Virus record (IMG/VR): IMGVR_UViG_3300010412_000038 | Location: 1-38,544 of that record | DNA: 38,544 bases | Origin: a virus | Reading direction: 5' to 3' (one strand) | In this document: positions 28,588 to 36,126 of the stretch, piece after piece | Layout: the number at the start of each line of letters is the position of its first letter | How positions within the stretch are numbered: position 1 is the first letter of the stretch | Program-made: the position numbers and the translations under genes | The notes under the pieces: generated by a model | What the model saw: only the letters and a program-made list of their open reading frames with translations | What the model was told of the DNA's origin: nothing | Database searches by the model: none

Positions 28588-30216
28588 ATGGAAAGATGGG
28601 TTGACGGTGTACGGCAGATTTTCATAGCTGGTATTGGCTGGAGAGACGCCGTAAATCAGTACCCTGAGCCTTCAGGAGAAGATGCCGCTGACGATTCCGG
28701 TGGCGGCTCCAGTAGCTCTGGTGGTGACGGCGGCGGTTCCAGTGGTTCAGGATCAGGATCGGGATCAGGATCGGGATCAGGATCGGGATCGGGATCGGGA
28801 TCGGGATCGGAAGAGTTTAATCTCAGAAATTATCTGGAAAGCCAATACGGTGTTTCCGGCCCCATCATAACCTCCACCCGGTTTGGCCGAACAATCGTAA
28901 ACACCAATAGGGGTGTATTCATTCTTGGAGACGACGGTCGTCCGACTGGCGGACCCATGACAATGGAGCAGTGGCAACAGCAGGCAGATGAGTGGCAGGT
29001 TGAAAAAAATCTGGCCAAGCTGTCTGAGGTTAATGCAACGGGGTACTACGATTGGGACAAAGGCAAGTACATCGTTACTGACGCTCAAGGACAAAAGTAC
29101 GAAACAGATCACTTTTACGGCAGCGGGGCATGGGCTGATTGGTGGGAAGCCGCTGGTTTACCATTGAACCCTTCAAACCCTTGGTATGGCGACGAGGAAA
29201 ACCCGGGCCCTTTAACAGTAACGCCGGAGTATCCCGATGGGGGTCCAATGCCGGGTGGGACCACCCCTCCTCCCGGTGGAGGAGATGACGGGACTCCGGC
29301 GGAGCCACCTCCACCCCCGATGACGCCAAACATGCCGCCCCCTCCGGGCGGAGACGATTGGTACGACAACATTACTCCCGGTGGGCCCCCGGCTGGTCCA
29401 TCTGCGCCCAACCCGGGCAATACTCCGGGCACCGACGCGGACGGAATGCCTGACTGGTGGGGCAATGGAACGGGTGGCGAAAATGGACAGGGCATGTTTG
29501 GGCAGGTACCGGGTGTTCCGATACCGGGCTTTCAGACACAAAACCCAAACTCGTTTTCGCCGTATGGCCAGCCAGTGTCGCCAATGAGCAATCAGGCTTG
29601 GTTTGGTGGCCTGCCTCGCAGCGTTGGTCCATGGGGCGAAATGGGTGGATACTATGGCGGAAATCCGTACACAGAACCGCCGGAAGGGTATAACCCGGGA
29701 ATGCCGTATCCGACACCGGGGCCTTGGGATATTACCGGTGGCCTGACTCCGCCCCCTCAGTGGCCATATTACGAACTGCCGCCTAATCCGTATCCGCCAG
29801 CAGGTGGTGGAATCCCCGGTGACGATACTGGTGGTGGCGATACTGGTGGTGGCGATACTGGTGGTGGCGATAGCGGGGCCATTTTTGATCCCAGCTTGTA
29901 TCCACCCGGGTCATTTGACAGCAGCAATATCCCACCGGGTTTCAACTACAAAGGCTACATAACTTATTGGGGTTTGGGCAACGATTGGCGCATTGGAGAC
30001 CCACCTCCGGCTGATGGCGGAGGCGGCGGTGGTGGCGGCGGTGGTGGCGGCGGTGGTGGCGGCGGCGAACAGCCCAACCGACCGCATTCTTATACCAACC
30101 CGGTCGCTCAGGCTTGGGCTGGTGCGCAACCCGGTACGCCAGCGACGAACCCGCAACAGATGCAGTACCTGCAAGCCGCTTATTTGAACGGCACATTGGG
30201 CAAGGTAACCAGCTGA
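28588..30216 (+). CDS. Gly/Ser/Pro-rich protein with three in-frame microrepeats
   Basis: The 542-residue protein has a short N-terminal segment, a (G-S)n tract (about residues 53-74), a more ordered Trp-rich part (about 75-205), then long Pro/Gly linkers, a G-G-G-D-T repeat (about 412-428), a poly-Gly run of about 17 and a short C-terminus. Tandem DNA repeats encode the tracts. The composition suggests an extended, flexible virion protein. The gene overlaps the next start (TGATG). Confidence 0.7.
   Translation: MERWVDGVRQIFIAGIGWRDAVNQYPEPSGEDAADDSGGGSSSSGGDGGGSSGSGSGSGSGSGSGSGSGSGSGSEEFNLRNYLESQYGVSGPIITSTRFGRTIVNTNRGVFILGDDGRPTGGPMTMEQWQQQADEWQVEKNLAKLSEVNATGYYDWDKGKYIVTDAQGQKYETDHFYGSGAWADWWEAAGLPLNPSNPWYGDEENPGPLTVTPEYPDGGPMPGGTTPPPGGGDDGTPAEPPPPPMTPNMPPPPGGDDWYDNITPGGPPAGPSAPNPGNTPGTDADGMPDWWGNGTGGENGQGMFGQVPGVPIPGFQTQNPNSFSPYGQPVSPMSNQAWFGGLPRSVGPWGEMGGYYGGNPYTEPPEGYNPGMPYPTPGPWDITGGLTPPPQWPYYELPPNPYPPAGGGIPGDDTGGGDTGGGDTGGGDSGAIFDPSLYPPGSFDSSNIPPGFNYKGYITYWGLGNDWRIGDPPPADGGGGGGGGGGGGGGGGGEQPNRPHSYTNPVAQAWAGAQPGTPATNPQQMQYLQAAYLNGTLGKVTS
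28746..28810 (+). repeat. Hexamer microsatellite (GGATCA/GGATCG)n
   Basis: About eleven copies of a 6-base unit encode alternating Gly-Ser. A change in copy number keeps the frame, so it would alter tract length only. Confidence 0.85.
29824..29871 (+). repeat. 15-base tandem repeat (GGGDT)
   Basis: About three copies of a 15-base unit encode Gly-Gly-Gly-Asp-Thr. Confidence 0.8.
30016..30066 (+). repeat. Poly-glycine codon run
   Basis: GGC and GGT codons alternate for about 17 glycines. It can vary by slippage without a frameshift. Confidence 0.8.
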
Positions 30217-31280
30217 TGAACGAATACGAATTGCTAATGGGTCTGGACCTGAGTGACGAAGAAAAACTTCGCATGATGGCGGAAAGTTTGCGAGGAAAGC
30301 AGCAGGCAGCTGATTTCTTCGCCCTGTCGTCAATTCCCGAAATTAGTGAGTCGGCCAACGCAAGACGAGATCAGCTGTACGAAACCGCAACGCGAGGCGG
30401 CATCCTGAAAAATGCACTGGCAGATCGGGAAAGCCGGGAGCAGGAAGGTGCGTTGAACCGGGCAAACATGCTGCAGCGGGCACTCGCTGGCGGAAGAAGC
30501 AGGGGCGGCAAGCAGTATTCGTATGTTCAATCGATGTTGGGCCCAGACGGGCAACCGGTGCTGATGGGGCTGAATGCAGATACCGGCGAAATGGAGCCTG
30601 TTGCCGGGTCCGAAGGGTACAAACCAGACCCACTGACCTCCAGCCAGATGGGCGGGCTGTTGGAGCGGGCGGACAAGCGTCTGGCCCCGACACTGGAACT
30701 GACCCAATCGGTCGAGCAGTTGGACAACCTGCTGGAAAACCATGCGGGCGGCGACCCCCGCAGTGTGCCCGGTTTGACCTTTGCTGAAAAAGCCCCCGGC
30801 ATTGGTGGTGTATTTAGATTGACCAGAGACGTATGGACCGGAAAGGGCGAGGCTGGATTGATCTACTCTGCGGTGCGCGGAGTTATCAACACCATCATAC
30901 GCAATCAGGCCGGTCTGACCCAGACCAACCGGGAACTGGCTAACGTCCGCGAACAGACGGGCATGGATGCGCTGTCAGACCCGCAGGTGTTTTTGGAAAA
31001 TCTGGACCGCATCAAAGACGCTTTGGAAATTGATCTGCAGCGGATTCGCAACACCATGGCTCCCGAAGTGGTTGATCAGATCGAATCTGAATTTGGAGCT
31101 ACTGGCCAGCAAAGCCCGTTCAATCACAAGTTCCGGCGACACCAGTGGGAGCAGCCAAAGGGTGGTGTCGATTCAGTCTGGGACGCCCTGAGCAGGCCCA
31201 TGATGCCAGAACAACAGGGCCCCAAGCCGATTGAAGAAATGACCGACGAAGAGATATTAAGGGAGCTGCAAGGTGGATGA
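30216..31280 (+). CDS. Internal virion / DNA-ejection protein candidate
   Basis: The 354-residue protein is mainly helical: D-E-E-K-L-R-M-M-A-E-S-L-R-G-K-Q-Q-A near the start, a central L-L-E-R-A-D-K-R-L-A-P-T-L-E-L segment and R-I-K-D-A-L-E-I-D-L-Q-R-I-R-N near residue 270. Helical proteins of this size before the tail fibre are typical DNA-ejection proteins of podoviruses. The C-terminus is acidic (E-E-M-T-D-E-E-I-L-R-E-L-Q-G-G). It overlaps the next gene by eight bases. Confidence 0.65.
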   Translation: MNEYELLMGLDLSDEEKLRMMAESLRGKQQAADFFALSSIPEISESANARRDQLYETATRGGILKNALADRESREQEGALNRANMLQRALAGGRSRGGKQYSYVQSMLGPDGQPVLMGLNADTGEMEPVAGSEGYKPDPLTSSQMGGLLERADKRLAPTLELTQSVEQLDNLLENHAGGDPRSVPGLTFAEKAPGIGGVFRLTRDVWTGKGEAGLIYSAVRGVINTIIRNQAGLTQTNRELANVREQTGMDALSDPQVFLENLDRIKDALEIDLQRIRNTMAPEVVDQIESEFGATGQQSPFNHKFRRHQWEQPKGGVDSVWDALSRPMMPEQQGPKPIEEMTDEEILRELQGG

Positions 31281-32775
31281 GCAACGCAGAGAAGCGTTAC
31301 GTCAGGAACTGCTGCGCCGGGAGCTGGAGCGTCGGCAGCAGGCAGCACCGGAGCCGGAGAAAAAAGAGCCCAACATCCTGACCAAGGCTCTTTCCCGGGT
31401 GCAGGATTTTTCAGAGGGCATCGGTGTTTCCGGTCTGGAAACGTATTACGGTATGAAAAACCTGATGGGCCTGTCGCAACCCAGTGACCGGCAAACTCTG
31501 GAGTCTTGGAAACGGGCTGCTGGCGAATCGGGTTTTGGTACCGCAGGACAGATTACCGGCGACATTGCCCAGTACATGTTGCCGGGGGCCATGATGGCCA
31601 AGGCGTCAAAGATCGCACCGCTGGTGGCGGACGTTACGGCGACGACAGCGATTGATGTTGCCAAACTGCCAGAATACGGCGAGTCCCGTCTGGACAACGC
31701 CAGACAGGGCGCAATGGCGGGCATGGGCGGGCACATATTGGGTAAGACGCTGGGCGTTGCCGTAACCGGCGTCAAAGGCACTCCGGCAGCTGAACGTCTC
31801 AGGGACATTGGTGCAAAGCTGACCCCGGGTCAGATGAAAGAAGGGCTGCTGCGCAAAGCTGAACACTGGACAGAAGCAGCAATACCGTTTGCATCAAAGG
31901 CGGTCAGGGAAGCAGAAAAGCGCAGTGGGGCGTCAGTATCCAAGGCGTTAATCCAGAAAGCAGCACCGCCAACACCTCAATCGTTGTTCAGCGGCAAACC
32001 GGTACCAGCGCAGGTCGAGACCATGGAGCAGCTGAACAAGGCATACGACGACGCTTATGAGGCGGCATGGTCCAGCACCGATGATCTGGCCGAAGGCGTT
32101 TTGAATGACAGCATCGATGCGGCATACAAAAAAGTCGCCATCAAAAAGGACCAGAACACACTGAGCAACATAGTCCAACAGATGGAGGATGTTCTGAACA
32201 AACCCGGGGCCAGCGCAAGCGAAATGGACCAAATGCTGAGAAAGCACATGCGCCCATTCAAAGATGGAAAAAACAGGGTATGGAACGAAGCCATCGATGA
32301 ATTGCGCACCGGACTGAAAAACTCCATGCCTGCTGAAAACCGGGAAGCCATCAAATTGGTCAACGCCAACTACGGCAAACGCGAAGCTCTTGGTTACGCA
32401 GCACAATCTGCATCAGGTGTACGGGGTAAAGGCATGTCTCCCGAATCACTGACCAGCGGAGTCAAGCGGTCATCCGGCGAGCGGGCATTGGAAGAAGGCA
32501 GGGGTAATTTGCAGCAAGAGCTGCAGGATTGGTCGGAGGTGGTGGGTGACCCGGCTGGCGTTATTCCACTGCTGAAACGACGCCTCATTCAGGGGGCCCC
32601 GTCTGGTGGGCTGCTGCAATACCCTGCTGACCTCGTTGCCGGTAATTACAAGTATCAAGCGGCTGCAAGAAAAGCAATGAACTCACCCGGCGGAAAGATG
32701 TTGAAAATGACGCTTTCGCCGTATCGGACTGCGGCTGCGGTCGGCCATGGACTGGAAGATGAAGAGGAATACTGA
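31273..32775 (+). CDS. DNA-ejection / internal virion protein
   Basis: The 500-residue protein starts with GTG and a basic coiled helix (E-A-L-R-Q-E-L-L-R-R-E-L-E-R-R-Q-Q). It has a Gly/Ala-rich hydrophobic part (about 92-165) that could insert in membranes, then the recognisable L-T-P-G-Q-M-K-E-G-L-L-R-K-A-E-H (about 182-197) shared by many phage ejection proteins, and a helical C-terminal half. It probably leaves the virion with the DNA to form a channel across the envelope. Confidence 0.7.
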   Translation: MDEQRREALRQELLRRELERRQQAAPEPEKKEPNILTKALSRVQDFSEGIGVSGLETYYGMKNLMGLSQPSDRQTLESWKRAAGESGFGTAGQITGDIAQYMLPGAMMAKASKIAPLVADVTATTAIDVAKLPEYGESRLDNARQGAMAGMGGHILGKTLGVAVTGVKGTPAAERLRDIGAKLTPGQMKEGLLRKAEHWTEAAIPFASKAVREAEKRSGASVSKALIQKAAPPTPQSLFSGKPVPAQVETMEQLNKAYDDAYEAAWSSTDDLAEGVLNDSIDAAYKKVAIKKDQNTLSNIVQQMEDVLNKPGASASEMDQMLRKHMRPFKDGKNRVWNEAIDELRTGLKNSMPAENREAIKLVNANYGKREALGYAAQSASGVRGKGMSPESLTSGVKRSSGERALEEGRGNLQQELQDWSEVVGDPAGVIPLLKRRLIQGAPSGGLLQYPADLVAGNYKYQAAARKAMNSPGGKMLKMTLSPYRTAAAVGHGLEDEEEY

Positions 32776-34349
32776 TGTCTAGAGATGGATCAGGCAATTA
32801 TACGCTACCACTGCCGGACGTAATTACCGGTACCGTAATCGAAGCGTCATGGGCCAACAGCACCCTTGGCGACATTGAAACAGAAATGACGGACAGCCTG
32901 TCCCGGTCAGGGTCCGGCGGCATGACCGCGCCATTGAAAATCATTGATGGCACTGAGAGCTTGCCCGGATTGTGCTGGAGCAGTGAAGCAAACACTGGCC
33001 TTTATCGATTTAGCGCAAACGAAATCCGCATGACGGTTGGCGGCGGCGACATGTTTCGATGGAGCGTTGCCAACGGGGTGCAGGTATACGAGTCAGGGTC
33101 ATGGCGAAACATCACTCAACCCGCTGGCGGAGCCAACAACGAAACCATTCGTTACGACAGCGCGACCCAGAAATGGGTGGCCAATGTAAACGTCACTGCA
33201 ACTGCGGCTGGCGACTTTACGGCACTGGGCGACGTCCAAACCGGCGACCTGACCATTGGCGACGGCAATGGCCTTGTTTCTCGCAGGCTGACATGGGACA
33301 GGGGCCAAACAACTGATACCTACATTGACGTCAACGGCGGCACCACTGATTTCGAAATAGGATCGGATGCAACCCAGTTCCGTATGTTTTGGAATGGAAC
33401 GACCATGTGGACCTGCAATTCGCAGGCAAACTGGACTATGTACGGGTACGTTGTAACCGATTCGTACATGAGCGTCGAGAAGGAATACCGTTTCAAAGGT
33501 GATCAGGCGACTGATCCGATTGTTGTGGCTGGGGTGTCGCACCTGTACACCAAAGATGATGGGGGCGGAACGTCGGAGCTATGGTTCCAGCCGGACGCCG
33601 GAACCGCTGGCATAGTGCTGGTCGAGGGTGCCAGCGGATTCGATTTGCAATACAGCAATGTAGTCAACGCGGGCAACATAACTTCGGCTGGGAATATCAC
33701 TACGACGGGTGGCAATATCACTACGTCGGGTGGCAGTATAAGCGCAGCCGGTACGGTTACAGGCACTGCTGGCCTTACAACAAACACTTATTTGAGGCTA
33801 GTAGGCGACCAAGCCGGTGACCCAACCCCAACAGCTGGCTCATCACATTTGTACACAAAAGATAATGGTGGTGGTGAATCCGAGCTATGGTTTCAGGGCG
33901 ATGCTGGAACGGCAGTAAACCTGTCGTCCACAACCTCACTGCTGTCTGGGTCGTTTTCGCCAACCATTCAAGACGGTAGCCACAGCAATTCCGAAGGGCA
34001 AACCTATTCAAGCCAAAATGGCCGGTTTAACAAAAACGGCGACATGGTGTGGTTCAGCATGAGCATAATATGGACCAGCTTGGGAACGCTGAGTGGGGCG
34101 CTGAAGATAGCCGATTTGCCGTATACGGCGAGGGCTGGACAGAATGTTATGGTGAATGTTGCAGGCACCTGTTTCGATAATACGGGAACGTACACTGCTG
34201 GGACCGTAGTAACGGGCTACATACAGGGCGGAACCAACAGGATTGAACTGCAAAAGTGGACGGGTTTGACAGGCATTGAGCAACTGCTTCGCACAGATGT
34301 TTATGATGGCGCGGCAACGCTGTTGATTAGCGGAATGTACGAAGTGTAA
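32775..34349 (+). CDS. Tail fibre protein with T7-fibre-like N-terminus
   Basis: The 524-residue protein begins M-S-R-D-G-S-G-N-Y-T-L-P and continues G-T-V-I-E-A-S-W-A-N, a common N-terminal virion-attachment pattern of phage fibres. Two copies of a motif G-D-Q-A-x-D-P ... S-H-L-Y-T-K-D-(D/N)-G-G-G-x-S-E-L-W-F-Q (near residues 239-275 and 342-378) flank an N-I-T-x-x-G repeat stretch. The C-terminal 120 residues form the likely receptor-contacting tip. It starts at TGATG with the ejection gene. Confidence 0.8.
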   Translation: MSRDGSGNYTLPLPDVITGTVIEASWANSTLGDIETEMTDSLSRSGSGGMTAPLKIIDGTESLPGLCWSSEANTGLYRFSANEIRMTVGGGDMFRWSVANGVQVYESGSWRNITQPAGGANNETIRYDSATQKWVANVNVTATAAGDFTALGDVQTGDLTIGDGNGLVSRRLTWDRGQTTDTYIDVNGGTTDFEIGSDATQFRMFWNGTTMWTCNSQANWTMYGYVVTDSYMSVEKEYRFKGDQATDPIVVAGVSHLYTKDDGGGTSELWFQPDAGTAGIVLVEGASGFDLQYSNVVNAGNITSAGNITTTGGNITTSGGSISAAGTVTGTAGLTTNTYLRLVGDQAGDPTPTAGSSHLYTKDNGGGESELWFQGDAGTAVNLSSTTSLLSGSFSPTIQDGSHSNSEGQTYSSQNGRFNKNGDMVWFSMSIIWTSLGTLSGALKIADLPYTARAGQNVMVNVAGTCFDNTGTYTAGTVVTGYIQGGTNRIELQKWTGLTGIEQLLRTDVYDGAATLLISGMYEV

Positions 34350-34807
34350 TGGCCCACCGTTTCCCAATATACCGGTCCAATGAGTACAATCTGCGCAAGC
34401 AGATTATGGACATACTTGATTACCTCGGAAAATTTCCGGTAATCAAGACAACGGTAGATACAGGGGATTCGGTGGTGGTGCCAGCAGGATCGCAACTGAT
34501 CGTATACGAAGCCTTTTCGATTGCTTCAGGCGGTGTGCTGTTTCTCGATGGAGACTTGGTGGTATTGGGCGGTGCCTATCGCGACGAGCAGACGCATAGT
34601 CCATACTTCGGCAACCTCAATCAAGGCAACTACCTGATGAGCGGGGCGGATGCTAGGATTGCTGCGAGTCTGATTGTGCAGGCGGATGCGGGCTCGTATG
34701 CGGTGACAGGGAGCGCAGCCACATTGTCAAGTGACGAACATTTTCTCCCGTCAGATTCGGGATCGTATGCAGTGACTGGCAGCAACGCCACACTGACAGG
34801 ACCATAA
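34349..34807 (+). CDS. Tail-associated protein with two AGSY repeats
   Basis: The 152-residue protein has a folded N-terminal part with V-I-K-T-T-V-D-T-G-D-S-V-V-V-P-A-G-S-Q-L (about 31-50) and a beta-rich G-G-V-L-F-L-D-G-D-L-V-V-L-G-G. Its last 40 residues carry two copies of the D-(A/S)-G-S-Y-A-V-T-G-S-x-A-T-L repeat found in the large tail gene at 36126. It overlaps the fibre stop (TAATG). Shared repeats suggest assembly with the large protein or a common source. Confidence 0.7.
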   Translation: MAHRFPIYRSNEYNLRKQIMDILDYLGKFPVIKTTVDTGDSVVVPAGSQLIVYEAFSIASGGVLFLDGDLVVLGGAYRDEQTHSPYFGNLNQGNYLMSGADARIAASLIVQADAGSYAVTGSAATLSSDEHFLPSDSGSYAVTGSNATLTGP

Positions 34808-34808
34808 T

Positions 34809-35288
34809 ATGAGCGGAATCATTCTGACAGAAGACCCGGCACCGGGCACTCCACTAACCGGACGGGTGGTGCTGTACGCAAAAAGCGACGGGCTGCTGTA
34901 CGTCAAAAACGACACCGGCAGCGAGATGGTGGTGGTCGGACAGAAGGACTCTGAACAGCGCTCGGTGTTGCTGGAGCTGCCCACTGCGTCAGAAGACATA
35001 ACACTGTTTTTCATCGACGTCGATATTACGATTTACAAAATGCACTGCGTTCTTTCTGGCGTTACGCCGTCACTGACATGGACAGTGCGGCATGACACAG
35101 ACCGCAGCGCGACCGGGACGGAAGTGGTGACAGGAGGTACCACTACGACCAGCACTACCACTGGTGACACCATCACCACTTTTGACGATCCGACGATTCC
35201 AGCCAGTTCCCATGTATGGTTCGAAACAACAGCCAGATCAGGGTCGGTGGAAACCGTTAGTTTGACTCTTTTCTACAACGAGGACTAG
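34809..35288 (+). CDS. Beta-rich tail-region protein
   Basis: The 159-residue protein is rich in T, V and S, with P-L-T-G-R-V-V-L-Y-A-K-S-D-G-L-L-Y-V-K-N-D-T-G at about 15-37, a motif frequent in phage tail and fibre proteins, followed by a beta-sandwich-like domain with a Thr-rich loop (about 110-118). The role is likely a tail tip or baseplate-like part; no family is certain. Confidence 0.65.
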   Translation: MSGIILTEDPAPGTPLTGRVVLYAKSDGLLYVKNDTGSEMVVVGQKDSEQRSVLLELPTASEDITLFFIDVDITIYKMHCVLSGVTPSLTWTVRHDTDRSATGTEVVTGGTTTTSTTTGDTITTFDDPTIPASSHVWFETTARSGSVETVSLTLFYNED

Positions 35289-35290
35289 TA

Positions 35291-35731
35291 ATGGCAACAT
35301 ACAATAAGTTCAACCAGTTTGTTGAAGACCTTGCGCATGGGGTCTACAACTTTTCGTCAGACACCACCACCACTCTGACGGTGGCGCTGACCACTGCCGC
35401 CAACGCTCCGGTGGCCACCAACAGCATCCTGACGAACCTGACGCAAATCAGCTACACCAACCTGTCGAGCAGGGTAGCCAGCGTAAGCAGCAGTGGCCAG
35501 ACCACCGGCACCTATACGCTGGTGCTGAATGACCTGACGCTGAATGCGACGGGTACGGTAGCGACGTTCAGATACGTTGTGCTGTACGACGACGATCCGA
35601 CCTCGCCTGCTGATCCGCTCATTTGCTGGTGGGATTATGGCTCAGACCTGACGCTTCAAAACGGTGAGTCTTTGACCATTGATTTCGGCGCAGACGCTGG
35701 GACGACAGGTACGCTCTTTACGTTGGCGTAA
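35291..35731 (+). CDS. Thr-rich phage tail-region protein
   Basis: The 146-residue protein starts M-A-T-Y-N-K-F-N-Q-F-V-E-D-L-A-H-G-V and continues as a Thr/Ala-rich beta domain with W-W-D-Y-G near residue 117. This start pattern is widespread in small phage structural proteins of unknown role that occur beside tail fibres. Function is inferred only from the setting. Confidence 0.7.
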   Translation: MATYNKFNQFVEDLAHGVYNFSSDTTTTLTVALTTAANAPVATNSILTNLTQISYTNLSSRVASVSSSGQTTGTYTLVLNDLTLNATGTVATFRYVVLYDDDPTSPADPLICWWDYGSDLTLQNGESLTIDFGADAGTTGTLFTLA

Positions 35732-35742
35732 GGTGGGACGAC

Positions 35743-36126
35743 ATGCCTATTGGCATTGAGTTCCACAAGGTCAGTACAGATGAGTGGGTGTCATGGAATG
35801 ACCGCGACCCCGCTGACGAGGATGGTTTGCGCCTGCTCGCACCACCTCCGGTGGGTACCCGGGAGGTCATGTATGTAGACATACCGGGCAATAGCTGGAA
35901 CCAAAACCGCCTGAACAAGATGGCAGAACGGGCCAATGAGCTGCTGGTGTACCGCCAGCCGCTGGCGTCATTGCCGGACGACGACCCCGACAAAACCACA
36001 GACCCGAACAACTACCCTTGGTTGTACTGGGACGGGGGTGATTTGTGTTCGCGCACCGTCGAAATAAAATACCCCCGCTTTGAAAACGGTCAGCTATATT
36101 TCACCATTGGTAGGGTTATTCCGTAA
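35743..36126 (+). CDS. Small unknown protein before the large tail gene
   Basis: The 127-residue protein contains D-E-W-V-S-W-N-D-R-D-P-A-D-E-D-G and W-N-Q-N-R-L-N-K-M-A-E-R-A-N-E-L-L near residue 52, and ends in strands. No family is recognised. Its stop overlaps the start of the large tail gene (TAATG), so both are probably made together and may assemble together. Confidence 0.65.
   Translation: MPIGIEFHKVSTDEWVSWNDRDPADEDGLRLLAPPPVGTREVMYVDIPGNSWNQNRLNKMAERANELLVYRQPLASLPDDDPDKTTDPNNYPWLYWDGGDLCSRTVEIKYPRFENGQLYFTIGRVIP

Noticed and set aside
28746-28810. CRISPR array
   Set aside because: Units are 6 bases with no spacers and encode a Gly-Ser tract in frame.
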